Origin: Pseudooctadecabacter jejudonensis
GTDB taxonomy: Bacteria; Pseudomonadota; Alphaproteobacteria; Rhodobacterales; Rhodobacteraceae
NCBI RefSeq assembly: GCF_900172275.1
Contig: NZ_FWFT01000003.1
Span: forward strand, 496,001-560,000
DNA: 64,000 bases
Reading direction: 5' to 3'
This document shows positions 17,404 to 26,000 of the stretch, piece by piece; positions within the stretch are counted from its first letter, which is position 1, and every line of letters starts with the position of its first letter. Both the position numbers and the translations under genes were made by a program. A model generated the notes under the pieces. The model searched no databases. It saw nothing but the letters and a program-made list of their open reading frames with translations, and was not told the DNA's origin.

Positions 17404-17991
17404 ATGTCCGGTAAAGTCGCCGCCCGCCGCGCCGCCCTGCGTGACACTCTCATTGTTAACGCCGAACGCCGAATTGCCTCCAACGGCCTCAAAAACCTGC
17501 GCGCCCGCGACCTCGCCAAAGACGCAAACTGCGCCCTCGGTGCGATATATAACGTCTTCGGGGATCTTGATGATCTGGTGCTGACCGTAAACGCCCGCAC
17601 CTTTAGACATCTGGGCGCCGCAGTGGCTGAGGCATTGTCAGATGCGCCGCAAGATGCGCATGCGCAGCTCATCGTAATGTCGCAGGCCTACCACGCCTTC
17701 GCCGCACGTCATTACAACCTGTGGCGCGCGCTGTTTGATATTGAACGTCCACCAGGCGAAACGGCCCCCGATTGGTATCTGGCCGAGATGGATCAGCTGT
17801 TCACTTACATCGACGCCCCGCTGTCGGTCCTGTTCCCAGATCACGACGCTGAAACACGCGCCCTTTTGACCCGTGCGCTGTTTTCTTCCGTCCATGGAAT
17901 CGTCCTTTTGGGACTGGATGAGGCATCTGCAGGCGTGCCCGCCCCCCATCTCGATAAAATGATTTCTCTTGTTTTCAGTCACTTGACCTAG
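17404..17991 (+). CDS. TetR/AcrR-family transcriptional regulator
   Basis: A 195-residue TetR-type repressor. The N-terminal helix-turn-helix spans about residues 14-60 (NLRARDLAKDANCALGAIYNVFGDLDDL), followed by a helical ligand domain. The ribosome site AAGGAG fits the start. Matching 13-bp palindromes lie just before this gene and twice between it and pspA, so it probably represses itself and the pspA-yiaA genes. The ligand is unknown. Because its targets concern membrane integrity and phospholipid synthesis, a lipid or membrane-active compound is a guess. Confidence 0.88.
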   Translation: MSGKVAARRAALRDTLIVNAERRIASNGLKNLRARDLAKDANCALGAIYNVFGDLDDLVLTVNARTFRHLGAAVAEALSDAPQDAHAQLIVMSQAYHAFAARHYNLWRALFDIERPPGETAPDWYLAEMDQLFTYIDAPLSVLFPDHDAETRALLTRALFSSVHGIVLLGLDEASAGVPAPHLDKMISLVFSHLT

Positions 17992-18006
17992 TTACACGCC
18001 AATTTT

Positions 18007-18019
18007 TGAACATTGTTCA
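18007..18019. promoter_or_regulatory. TGAAC-N3-GTTCA operator 2
   Basis: TGAACATTGTTCA lies in a longer near-palindrome flanked by T and A runs, 15 nt after the tetR stop. A TTGCTT -35-like box (about 18028) falls between this site and operator 3. Confidence 0.75.
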
Positions 18020-18064
18020 AAAAATCACTTGCTTTACCCAGCGCACCTTTCTATCTGTATTTTA

Positions 18065-18077
18065 TGAACAACGTTCA
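18065..18077. promoter_or_regulatory. TGAAC-N3-GTTCA operator 3 (pspA promoter)
   Basis: TGAACAACGTTCA lies 24 nt before the pspA start and 58 bp, centre to centre, from operator 2. It covers or follows a likely -10 region (TCTGTATTTTAT), so a bound repressor would block transcription. Confidence 0.75.
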
Positions 18078-18101
18078 CAAAAAAGATAGAAAGGACCCAC
18101 C

Positions 18102-18785
18102 ATGTTCAAAACCCTCTCAACCCTGATCGCTGGCGCAAATGCGCGGTCCGAAGACCGTGTGCGCGACGCCTTCGCGATTGAGCTGATCGACCAAAAGATC
18201 CGCGAAGCTGAAACCTCCCTGAAGGCAGCCAAGGCGACTTTGGCTTCTCTCATCCAGCGTCAACGCAGTGAAAACCGCCAGCGTGACGCCCTGAAATCGC
18301 GGATTTTCGATATGACCGACCGCGCTACCGATGCGCTGTCCAAAGAGCGTGACGACCTCGCCGCTGAGGCAGCACAGGCCATCGCGCAGATGGAAAATGA
18401 GCTGACAATTCGCACGGAAACCTGCGCGCGCCTGGATCAAAAGGTCATGCGCCTGCGGTCGTCGATTGAGGCAGGCCACCGACGGATCATCGACCTCAAA
18501 CAAGGGGCGATCCAAGCCCGCGCCGTGCGCCGTGAACAAGCCATTCAAAGCAAACTCAACACATCGCTCGGCGGGGCCTCCGCCACCGACGAGGCAGAGG
18601 AACTGATCGCCCGTGTGATGGGCCGCGATGACCCCTTCGAACAATCGGAAATCCTGCGTGAGATCGACCGCGATCTGGGTCACGAAACCCTCGCCGATCG
18701 TCTGGCCGATCAAGGCTGCGGGGCAGCCACGCGCACCACCGCAGATGACGTTCTGTCCCGCCTGAAATCCCAATCCTCCAAATAA
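18102..18785 (+). CDS. pspA: PspA/IM30-family membrane-stress protein
   Basis: A 227-residue, almost wholly alpha-helical coiled-coil protein of the PspA/IM30 family, which binds stressed inner membranes and keeps them sealed. It starts MFKTLSTLIAGANA, then long heptad-rich helices with many charged residues up to about residue 150, and a less helical C-terminal part. Classical pspA is controlled by PspF and sigma-54; here a TetR repressor with adjacent operators seems to take that role. A ribosome site (AGAAAGGA) precedes the ATG. It is followed after 24 nt by a YiaA/B-type membrane gene. Confidence 0.85.
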   Translation: MFKTLSTLIAGANARSEDRVRDAFAIELIDQKIREAETSLKAAKATLASLIQRQRSENRQRDALKSRIFDMTDRATDALSKERDDLAAEAAQAIAQMENELTIRTETCARLDQKVMRLRSSIEAGHRRIIDLKQGAIQARAVRREQAIQSKLNTSLGGASATDEAEELIARVMGRDDPFEQSEILREIDRDLGHETLADRLADQGCGAATRTTADDVLSRLKSQSSK

Positions 18786-18809
18786 CCCCATATCGAAAGG
18801 ACAAATCCC

Positions 18810-19103
18810 ATGAGCAATTTCAACAAATCCGACAACGGCCTGATCATCTTCTTCAACGGCATCGGCGTGGTCATCGCCTATGCGATGCTGGGCCTGTCCC
18901 TTTACATGTCCACGGACGTGCCTTTGGCGACAAAGGGCTACTGGGGCATCGGCATTCTTCTGCTGACCCTGTCCTTGGTGAACTTCGTCAAACTGCGCTT
19001 TGATGAACGTCTGTCCGAGGACCGCATCACCCGCGTCGAAGAGGCCCGCAACGAACGCCTGCTGTCCGAATACATCGGCGGCGAGGACGACAAAGCCGCT
19101 TAA
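18810..19103 (+). CDS. YiaA/YiaB-type inner-membrane protein
   Basis: A 97-residue protein with two membrane segments (about residues 10-31 and 43-60) and a charged C-terminal tail rich in Glu and Arg. This matches the small YiaA/YiaB two-helix family, whose role is poorly known. It has its own ribosome site (GAAAGGA) and lies directly after pspA, so it is probably induced with it. A clear hairpin with a T-rich tail follows its stop codon. Confidence 0.8.
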   Translation: MSNFNKSDNGLIIFFNGIGVVIAYAMLGLSLYMSTDVPLATKGYWGIGILLLTLSLVNFVKLRFDERLSEDRITRVEEARNERLLSEYIGGEDDKAA

Positions 19104-19115
19104 ACACAACACCGT

Positions 19116-19158
19116 GCCGCACGTGCCCCTCTCCTGGCATGTGCGGCCTTTCCTATTT
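19116..19158 (+). terminator. rho-independent terminator after the pspA operon
   Basis: GCCGCACGTGCC (19116-19127) pairs with GGCATGTGCGGC (19136-19147), a 12-bp stem with one wobble pair and an 8-nt loop. It is followed by CTTTCCTATTTT. It separates pspA-yiaA from the plsC-cdsA pair. Confidence 0.8.
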
Positions 19159-19185
19159 TACAAACCTCGGCCACAGTCGGTTCTG

Positions 19186-19851
19186 ATGAAAACGCTTCTT
19201 GCCCTACCCCGCCGCCTTGCGGCCAAGATTGTCGGATTGGCCATTTCGCTGCTGGTTCGTTTTTTGACAGCGGTGCGCCCCGATTGGCGCGGGATTGAAC
19301 CGGTGCATCGCCAGCGCGTCTATTACGCCAATCACGTCAGCAACGCAGACATGCCGATGATCTGGTCCGTGCTGCCCCCCAACATGCGCCGCACCGTGCG
19401 CCCTGTGGCGGCCGCGGACTATTGGCTGAAAAACAAACTGCGCGCCTTTGTGGGGCCCGAGGTCTTCAACTGCGTGCTCGTGGACAGGCGGCCAGAAGCC
19501 CGCGCCGAAAACCATGACCCCATGCAAAACATCCTTGATGCGCTGGACGACGGATCATCGCTGATCATCTTTCCCGAGGGCAATCGCAACATGACCGAAG
19601 ACCCCCTACTGCCGTTCAAAGCGGGGCTGTACAATATGGGGCGCGCTCGGCCGCAGGTTGATCTGGTGCCCACATGGATCGCAAATGTGACTGACATCAT
19701 GCCCAAAGGCGAAGTCATCCCCCTGCCCCTGATTTGCACCGTAACCTTCGGCGCGCCCATTCATGTGGGCGCCGATGAAGACAAAGACGCCTTCCTGGCC
19801 CGCGCCGCCGATGCTTTGGCAGATCTTGCCCCCAAGGGCGAACGGCTATGA
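19186..19851 (+). CDS. 1-acyl-sn-glycerol-3-phosphate acyltransferase (PlsC family)
   Basis: A 221-residue membrane-bound acyltransferase. The catalytic NHxxxxD motif appears as NHVSNAD near residue 48, and the second block FPEGNRNM near residue 127 binds glycerol phosphate. An N-terminal hydrophobic stretch anchors it. The enzyme makes phosphatidic acid from lysophosphatidic acid. Its stop overlaps the start of the cdsA-like gene by 4 nt, which places successive steps of phospholipid synthesis in one transcript. A longer in-frame start lies within the preceding gene and is unlikely. Confidence 0.88.
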   Translation: MKTLLALPRRLAAKIVGLAISLLVRFLTAVRPDWRGIEPVHRQRVYYANHVSNADMPMIWSVLPPNMRRTVRPVAAADYWLKNKLRAFVGPEVFNCVLVDRRPEARAENHDPMQNILDALDDGSSLIIFPEGNRNMTEDPLLPFKAGLYNMGRARPQVDLVPTWIANVTDIMPKGEVIPLPLICTVTFGAPIHVGADEDKDAFLARAADALADLAPKGERL

Positions 19852-20792
19852 CGGTCACATCCACCACAGCAGAACTTTTGTGGCTGTTCATCGCGACCTG
19901 CGGCCTGATGACAGCCCTGACCTTCTTTGGCGAGGTTTTGCGCGCCCGCGCCGGCCACGACAATCCGGTGATCGAAACCTTCATGACTCGCGTGCGCAGC
20001 TGGTGGGGCATGGTCATTTTGCTCACGTTGGCCCTGATCGCGGGCAAGATCGGGATCGTGGTGCTTTTTGCCTTCACCTCCTTTGCGGCATTGCGCGAAT
20101 TCCTGACCCTGACCAGCAAACGAAAGGCCGATCATCTGTCGTTGGCGCTGGCGTTCTTTGTGATCCTGCCGCTGCAATACCTGTTTGTGGGGATGGGGTG
20201 GCAAACGCTCTATTCCGTGTTCATCCCGGTCTATGCGTTTTTGCTGCTGCCCGTAGTGTCCGCCCTGCGCGGCAATCCAGACAGGTTCCTGGTGCGCGTG
20301 GCGGAAACGCAATGGGCGCTGATGATCGCAGTCTTCTGCATGTCCCACGTGCCGGCCCTGCTGTCGATGCAGGTCGACGGCTACCCCGCCGACCGTGGCG
20401 TCTTGCTGATCGCGTTCCTGATCATGGTCGTGCAATTCGGCGACCTTCTGGATTTCTTCTTTGGGCGTCGCATCGGACGCAAACGCATCATCGAAGGCAT
20501 CTCGGCCAAAACCTGGGAAGGCATGGCCTGCGGCGTGATCTGCGCTGCATTGATCGGGGGCCTGCTCGCCTGGATGACACCGTTTTCAATCCTCGGCGCC
20601 GCCTTGATGGCGGGCCTCGCCTCGCTGGTGGGCATGTTCGGCAATCTTGTCTTTGCTGCCGTCAAACGCGACCGGGGTGTCAAAGACTGGTCCCACCTGA
20701 TCCCCGGCCAGGGCGGCTTTATGGACCAATTCGACAGCGTGATCTTCGCTGCCCCGATCTTTTACCACGTCATCAACCTGATCTACGTCTAG
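19848..20792 (+). CDS. cdsA: phosphatidate cytidylyltransferase (CdsA)
   Basis: A 314-residue protein with about eight membrane segments. Near the C-terminus it has the CdsA signature KRDRGVKDWSHLIPGQGGFMDQFDS. CdsA converts phosphatidic acid and CTP to CDP-diacylglycerol, the next step after PlsC. It overlaps plsC by 4 nt. As the product of a plsC-cdsA pair next to pspA it may be a stress-related second copy and not the housekeeping enzyme; that is inference. Confidence 0.9.
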   Translation: MTVTSTTAELLWLFIATCGLMTALTFFGEVLRARAGHDNPVIETFMTRVRSWWGMVILLTLALIAGKIGIVVLFAFTSFAALREFLTLTSKRKADHLSLALAFFVILPLQYLFVGMGWQTLYSVFIPVYAFLLLPVVSALRGNPDRFLVRVAETQWALMIAVFCMSHVPALLSMQVDGYPADRGVLLIAFLIMVVQFGDLLDFFFGRRIGRKRIIEGISAKTWEGMACGVICAALIGGLLAWMTPFSILGAALMAGLASLVGMFGNLVFAAVKRDRGVKDWSHLIPGQGGFMDQFDSVIFAAPIFYHVINLIYV

Positions 20793-20810
20793 GGCGCGCG
20801 CCCCGCCCCC

Positions 20811-20832
20811 CTTCATCTGACTAGAAAAACTC
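20811..20832 (+). repeat. gene-end element, copy C
   Basis: A 22-nt match to CTTCATCTGAC-NNN-AAAAACTC (variable triplet TAG), 18 nt after the cdsA stop codon. It is preceded by a GC-rich palindrome (GGCGCGCGCC, about 20793). Confidence 0.6.
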
Positions 20833-20856
20833 AAAATCCGACGGCCTTGCCCCGCG

Positions 20857-21756
20857 CTACGGCAACCGGAAATCTCCAACGACCGGATAATGATCCGTCG
20901 GCCATTCGCCCTCAAACTTGCCACGCAGGCTAAACGTCTCCCCCACCGGTTCGATCCCGCCCGTCCCGCCGATATGGTCAATCGCCGGAAACAGGTTCAG
21001 CCCGCGATTGAAATGAAACGTGGATCCTTGCGCAGGCCAGAACGTGACGCCAACGTCTTCGAGGTTCCGCAACGTGGCCGACCCTCGGATCGCGTTGAAA
21101 TCACCAATCACAAAAACCGGCATCCGCGACGCGGGCTCGGTGATCCTGTCGGCCACCAACGCCGTCGACAGCCTGCGGTTCGACGCACTGCGGTATTCGG
21201 TGTGAATGTTGTAGACGCGGAACACGTGGCTCGCGCGGTCCTCAAACTCAGCCCAGGACGCAAAGGCGGGCCATGACCCGTTGAACGTCCGCGAATAGAT
21301 CACATCTGGCGTGTCCGAGAAAAAGAACCACCCCTGATCACGCAACGTCAACGCCGCCCGGCGATAGAAAATCGGCTGCGTATAAGGAAAGACCGCAGGA
21401 TCGCCGATGGCCGCCGCACCGTAGTCGGGGTTCTGCTCTATCAGGTACTCCAACGTCAGGTTTTGCGGGGCGACACCGCGCCCGAAACTCTCCATCTCCT
21501 GAAAGCCCACGACATCCGCATCCATCGCGCGAAACGCTGCCTGCAGCGGGCCTTTGCGCCGCTCCCAATCCCCCACAGACCAATCCCCGCGCGCACGGTT
21601 CAGCCAAATGTAATGCACGTTGTATGTCGCAACCCTCACCGTCTCATCGGGCGGGGGCTGCACCGGCTGGGGCAAGGAATTGCACCCAACCATGAGGCCC
21701 AGCAGGGCGATGAGCACCGCGAAGAGCCCCCCAACACGGCGCAACCACCGCGTCAT
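20857..21756 (-). CDS. lipoprotein of the endonuclease/exonuclease/phosphatase family
   Basis: A 299-residue EEP-fold protein. The N-terminus is a lipoprotein signal with lipobox LMVGC (Cys25). Then come VRVATYNVHY, the metal Glu in DVVGFQEMES, the HTEYR segment, VFVIGDFNAI, and a C-terminal TDHYPVVGDF with the catalytic His. It would sit on the outer face of the inner membrane or in the outer membrane. It differs from the cytoplasmic EEP protein at 10766. It overlaps the glycerate kinase gene by 4 nt. Confidence 0.85.
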   Translation of the reverse strand: MTRWLRRVGGLFAVLIALLGLMVGCNSLPQPVQPPPDETVRVATYNVHYIWLNRARGDWSVGDWERRKGPLQAAFRAMDADVVGFQEMESFGRGVAPQNLTLEYLIEQNPDYGAAAIGDPAVFPYTQPIFYRRAALTLRDQGWFFFSDTPDVIYSRTFNGSWPAFASWAEFEDRASHVFRVYNIHTEYRSASNRRLSTALVADRITEPASRMPVFVIGDFNAIRGSATLRNLEDVGVTFWPAQGSTFHFNRGLNLFPAIDHIGGTGGIEPVGETFSLRGKFEGEWPTDHYPVVGDFRLP

Positions 21757-23012
21757 GGCATCACCAGAATGGCGCGAAAATCATTTACATTCGTCAACGT
21801 CGGGCCGGGCACCACCTGCGCACCGATGCGTTCGAAAAAGCCGTGGGCGTTGTTTTCGTTCAACTGCGCCTCGGCTGAAATGCCCATGGCCTCGGCCAGT
21901 GCCAAGGTGTCAGGCCCCGCAACAGCGCCCGCGACCTCTGCCGCGCCATCGACACCATCGGTGTCGCAGGCGAGCACGTAGATGTTCGGATGCCCCCTCA
22001 ACGCCACCGCTGCGGCCAGTGTAAACTCAGCATTCGGCCCGCCAATACCGTCCCCTCGTCGCGTCACAGTGCATTCCCCCCCCGACAACAACACGACGGC
22101 ATGGGGCAGACGTTCCTGCGCAACCGCGATGGCCTGTGCGGCCTGTGCGGCCGCCAGATCGCGGGCCTCGCCTTCCAGATCATCACCCAAGAGACGCACC
22201 TCAACCCCGTGATCCTCAGCCATCCGCGCGGCGGCGGCCAATGACTGCGCGGGTGCTGCGATGATGTGATTTTCGACACCTGCCAGACGCGGATCATCCG
22301 CGGCCACAGGCGCGCCGCCTGCGCGCAGAAAGGCCTCAATCGCGGGCGGTGGCGTCACGTTCCAATTGGCCAAAGTTCGGGCCGCCAGATCCGCGTCGCC
22401 CGCGTGCCCCACAGTCGGCCCGCTGGCGATGTCGCCGGGGTCGTCCCCCGGCACGTCTGAGATCATCAGACACACCAATTTCGCAGGATGGACCGCCGCA
22501 GCCAACCGCCCGCCTTTTACAGCCGACAACTCCTTGCGGATGCCATTGATGTCACCGATCGGCATGCCAGAGGCCAGCATGTCCGCCGCCAGTTTCTGTT
22601 TGTCGTCCAAACTCAGCCCGTCCGCTGGCGCGCACAGCAAGGCCGACCCCCCGCCTGAGATCAGCATGATGCAGGTGTCATCGGCCCCAAGCCCCCGCGC
22701 GATGTCCAGCAGGCGCGCTGTTGCCTCCACACCCGCCTGATCTGGCACGGGGTGGGCGGCTTCGACAATCTCGATCCCTTTGCAGGGGCGTGCGTAGCCA
22801 TATCGGGTGATCACGAACCCCTCTTGCGGACCCCACGCGTCTTCCAGCGCCTCAGCCATCCGGGCCGAGGCCTTGCCCGCGCCCAGAACAACCACGCGAC
22901 CGCTGGGCCGTGCCCCAAGCGCTGCTGGCACGCAGGCCATCGGGTCCGCTGCGGCGACAGCCACGTCAAACAGGCTGCGCAAAAAGGCGTTTGGGTCGTT
23001 CAGTTTGGCCAT
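21753..23012 (-). CDS. glycerate 2-kinase (MOFRL/TtuD family)
   Basis: A 419-residue protein of the family named glycerate kinase, MOFRL or hydroxypyruvate reductase TtuD. It has the VLGAGKASARMAEALE N-terminal glycine motif, ISGGGSALLCAPADGLS, KELSAVKGGRLA, and the C-terminal LSGGECTVT and ACDTDGVDG segments. It phosphorylates glycerate to 2-phosphoglycerate, linking glyoxylate or tartrate breakdown to glycolysis. The ATG at 23012 was chosen; a further in-frame ATG 30 nt upstream is possible. It is co-translated with the lipoprotein gene after it. Confidence 0.88.
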   Translation of the reverse strand: MAKLNDPNAFLRSLFDVAVAAADPMACVPAALGARPSGRVVVLGAGKASARMAEALEDAWGPQEGFVITRYGYARPCKGIEIVEAAHPVPDQAGVEATARLLDIARGLGADDTCIMLISGGGSALLCAPADGLSLDDKQKLAADMLASGMPIGDINGIRKELSAVKGGRLAAAVHPAKLVCLMISDVPGDDPGDIASGPTVGHAGDADLAARTLANWNVTPPPAIEAFLRAGGAPVAADDPRLAGVENHIIAAPAQSLAAAARMAEDHGVEVRLLGDDLEGEARDLAAAQAAQAIAVAQERLPHAVVLLSGGECTVTRRGDGIGGPNAEFTLAAAVALRGHPNIYVLACDTDGVDGAAEVAGAVAGPDTLALAEAMGISAEAQLNENNAHGFFERIGAQVVPGPTLTNVNDFRAILVMP

Positions 23013-23057
23013 CTTCAGTCTCTGTCTTGGTTTCGGGATCATCCTTGCTTGGGGCCT

Positions 23058-24206
23058 CTATCGCAGCAAATCCAGCACATCTCGGGTGGCTCGCCCGGTC
23101 ACGGCAACGCCCTGACGGGTTTGAAAATCACGGATCGCGGCCTCGGTCCGGGCGCCAATCACCCCGTCCACCGTGCCCAGATCATAACCGCGTGCCACAA
23201 GGCCCCGTTGCAACGCCAAACGATCATCGCGCGTCAGGCCATTGGCATCCGGTGGAAAGCTGCCGCGCAAGGGGCCAGCACCGCCAATCCGGTCCGCCAA
23301 ATGGCCAATGCCCAGCGCATAAAGATCGGAATTGTTGTAGGTTTTCAGCACGTTGAAATTACGCGTCACGGTAAAGCGCACCCCACCTGCCTGCGGCTGG
23401 ATCGTGCGCCCCTCAGGCCCGCCGGTGCCGGCCTCCGCCCCCCATTTTAGGCCCGTGCGCCAACCGTTCCGCGCCAGATAACTGGCGGTCGAGGCAAGGG
23501 CATCGCTTGGGTCATCCCCCCAAATATCGCGCCGCCCGTCACCAGTGAAGTCGACGGCAAAACTTTCAAAGGACGTGGGAATAAACTGGGTGTGGCCCAT
23601 GGCCCCCGCCCAACTGCCCGTCAAACGCTCGGGCGTCGTATCGCCCCGCTGCAAAATCCGCAGCGCCGCAATCAACTGGCTTTCATAGAACGCGCCCCGT
23701 CGTCCATCAAAGGCCAGCGTCGCCGTCGAGGACACCACCGGGATCGCCCCGCGTTTTTCGCCGAATGTGCTTTCCATTCCCCAAATCGCGGCCACGATCA
23801 GCCGGTCCACGCCGTAGCGGTCCTCGATCGCGCGCAACGTCGCCTCATGGCGCGCAAAGGCTGCGCGCCCCTTGGCAATCCGTTCGTCGGACGTTGCGAT
23901 GGACAGGTATTCTTCCAGCGTGCGACGGGTTTGGATCTGTGTCCCATCCCGCGCCACAACGCCCGGAATATACCCCGCACCCGCAAAAGCCGCATCCAAT
24001 GTGGCATCCGAAATCCCCGCCGCCCGCGCCCGAAGGCGAAAGCGGGCCACCCAGGCGGAAAAATCCGCACGCGGAACAGGTTGCAGATCGGGCGCAAGGG
24101 TCTGCGCGGCGCTGCGGGTTGGCAAAACGGGGGACACAGCCGGTGCACAGGCTGCGACCAACGCCGCACCCGTGCCGGCCAACAAGGAACGACGGGTTAT
24201 CAACAT
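23058..24206 (-). CDS. MltB-type lytic murein transglycosylase with peptidoglycan-binding domain
   Basis: A 382-residue lipoprotein. ITRRSLLAGTGAALVAAC has twin arginines and a lipobox (Cys20). The catalytic Glu is in AAIWGMESTFG, and AMGHTQFIPTSF and SYLARNGWRTG follow as in MltB. The last 60 residues form a peptidoglycan-binding domain (GVAVTGRATRDVLDLL). It cuts glycan strands of peptidoglycan to give 1,6-anhydro ends. It is 45 nt upstream of the glycerate kinase gene on the same strand. Confidence 0.9.
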   Translation of the reverse strand: MLITRRSLLAGTGAALVAACAPAVSPVLPTRSAAQTLAPDLQPVPRADFSAWVARFRLRARAAGISDATLDAAFAGAGYIPGVVARDGTQIQTRRTLEEYLSIATSDERIAKGRAAFARHEATLRAIEDRYGVDRLIVAAIWGMESTFGEKRGAIPVVSSTATLAFDGRRGAFYESQLIAALRILQRGDTTPERLTGSWAGAMGHTQFIPTSFESFAVDFTGDGRRDIWGDDPSDALASTASYLARNGWRTGLKWGAEAGTGGPEGRTIQPQAGGVRFTVTRNFNVLKTYNNSDLYALGIGHLADRIGGAGPLRGSFPPDANGLTRDDRLALQRGLVARGYDLGTVDGVIGARTEAAIRDFQTRQGVAVTGRATRDVLDLLR

Positions 24207-24304
24207 ACCCCTATCCTAACCGTCCCTCGCGTAAGGAAAAGGCGCAAACCGCCAAAAACATCCAGACACGCAGGACAGGGTTCACCGCGAATGGATGTCG
24301 GCCC

Positions 24305-24778
24305 CTAGACCAGATGATCGAGGGGCAGCGCGGTGTCATCCAACAACTCCCCCATGACGATTTGACTTTGCACGCGTCCGATGGCGGGATGTGCCAACAG
24401 CGTGTTTTGAATAAGATCGTTCAGATCGGGCAGGCTGGGGCAGAAGACGCGAAAAATGTAGTCCGCTTCGCCGGTCAGCGTCCACGCGGCAACAATCTGT
24501 GGTTGGCTGTTCACCAGTTTCAGGATCGATTGATGCGCAGTCCCGGTTTGTGCGTCCGTTTGAATCTGGATGAACGCCTGAACATCGAGGCCAAGACCTT
24601 TGGCGTTCAATCGAAAAACGACGTGATCGATGAAGCCCGCCTGCTCAAGCCGCTGACGTCTCCGTCCGATTTGCGACGCGGACAGGCCAAGCTGTTTTGA
24701 CAGATCAGCCGCTGAGGCTTGGCCCGCTTTTTGAAGTGCGGCCAAGAGCCGGATGTCCATCGAATCAAGATTTATCAT
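24305..24778 (-). CDS. Lrp/AsnC-family regulator, divergent from hpd
   Basis: A 157-residue Lrp/AsnC regulator. The helix-turn-helix spans about residues 20-45 (SAADLSKQLGLSASQIGRRRQRLEQAGFI) and the C-terminal half is an effector-binding beta-alpha-beta domain (TGEADYIFRVF). It is divergent from 4-hydroxyphenylpyruvate dioxygenase, so tyrosine or phenylalanine breakdown is the likely target. A perfect palindrome (AATATAT-GTG-ATATATT) lies between the two genes. Confidence 0.88.
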   Translation of the reverse strand: MINLDSMDIRLLAALQKAGQASAADLSKQLGLSASQIGRRRQRLEQAGFIDHVVFRLNAKGLGLDVQAFIQIQTDAQTGTAHQSILKLVNSQPQIVAAWTLTGEADYIFRVFCPSLPDLNDLIQNTLLAHPAIGRVQSQIVMGELLDDTALPLDHLV

Positions 24779-24822
24779 GCGTTAAGATTACAAAAATCCG
24801 CGATAGTCCGCAATTATCACGC

Positions 24823-24839
24823 AATATATGTGATATATT
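24823..24839. promoter_or_regulatory. palindromic operator between the Lrp gene and hpd
   Basis: AATATAT and ATATATT flank GTG in an AT-rich patch of an otherwise GC-rich region. Lrp-type sites are commonly short AT-rich palindromes. It could also contain a -10 box for either gene. Confidence 0.55.
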
Positions 24840-24905
24840 CCGCCATATTTGCGCACCCATTGCACGCAAACAAACCTATCCTCGCAACAACAGAGGAGAT
24901 CAGCC

Positions 24906-26000
24906 ATGGGACCTTTCCCCCACGACGCCCCCAAATCGACGATCAACGCCGAAAACCCTGCTGGCACAGACGGGTTTGAATTCGTCGAATTCGCCCATGA
25001 AAACCCTGAAGAGCTGCGCATCTTGTTTGCGAAAATGGGCTATGTCCACACGGCGACCCATAAAACCAAAGCGATTGAACTGTGGCAGCAAGGCGACATC
25101 ACCTACATCATCAACAACGAACCAGGCAGCCATGCCCGCACTTTCGTTGACGCCCATGGCCCATGCGCCCCGTCGATGGGGTGGCGGGTTGTGGATGCAG
25201 AACATGCCTATCATCATGCGGTGTCAAAGGGTGCGACGCCCTACACGGGCGACGACAAAACCATGGATGTCCCCGCCATCAAAGGGATCGGCGGATCGCT
25301 GATTTACTTCATTGATAAGTACTACGAGGCGAACCCCTACAACGACGAATTCAACTGGGTCCAGAAGACCCATCCTGAGGGGGTCGGGTTTTACTACCTC
25401 GATCACCTGACGCACAATGTGCACAAGGGAAACATGGACGTCTGGTTCAAGTTTTATGGTGATTTGTTCGGCTTCAAGGAAATCCGGTTCTTCGATATTG
25501 AAGGCAAGTTTACAGGTCTGCTGTCCCGTGCGTTGACCTCACCTTGTGGCCGTATTCGCATACCGATCAACGAAGACCGTGGAGAAACCGGGCAGATCGT
25601 CGAGTATCTGAAACGCTACAACGGTGAAGGGATCCAGCACATCGCCGTGGGCGCCCGCAACATCTATGACGCCACTGACGAAATCGCGTCCCGCGGCATC
25701 ACGTTCATGAAAGGCCCACCAGACGCCTACTATACGCTGAGCAAATCGCGTGTTGCCGGCCATCAAGAGCCGATTGACCGGATGAAGACGCACGGCATCA
25801 TGATTGACGGCGAAGGCGTCGTCGGTGGTGGCGAAACCCGTATTTTGCTGCAGATCTTCTCAAAGACCGTCATTGGGCCGATTTTCTTTGAGTTCATCCA
25901 GCGCAAGGGCGACGATGGCTTTGGTGAAGGCAATTTCAAAGCGCTGTTTGAAAGCATCGAGGCTGACCAGATTGAACGCGGCGTTTTAAACGATCATTGA
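24906..26000 (+). CDS. hpd: 4-hydroxyphenylpyruvate dioxygenase
   Basis: A 364-residue enzyme that converts 4-hydroxyphenylpyruvate to homogentisate in tyrosine breakdown. The three iron ligands are visible: His167 in YLDHLTHNV, His245 in GIQHIAVGA, and Glu329 in IFFEFIQRKGD. The C-terminal GFGEGNFKALFESIE tail closes the active site. The start at 24906 follows a GAGGAG ribosome site. No homogentisate dioxygenase (hmgA) gene is visible in the window. Confidence 0.95.
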   Translation: MGPFPHDAPKSTINAENPAGTDGFEFVEFAHENPEELRILFAKMGYVHTATHKTKAIELWQQGDITYIINNEPGSHARTFVDAHGPCAPSMGWRVVDAEHAYHHAVSKGATPYTGDDKTMDVPAIKGIGGSLIYFIDKYYEANPYNDEFNWVQKTHPEGVGFYYLDHLTHNVHKGNMDVWFKFYGDLFGFKEIRFFDIEGKFTGLLSRALTSPCGRIRIPINEDRGETGQIVEYLKRYNGEGIQHIAVGARNIYDATDEIASRGITFMKGPPDAYYTLSKSRVAGHQEPIDRMKTHGIMIDGEGVVGGGETRILLQIFSKTVIGPIFFEFIQRKGDDGFGEGNFKALFESIEADQIERGVLNDH

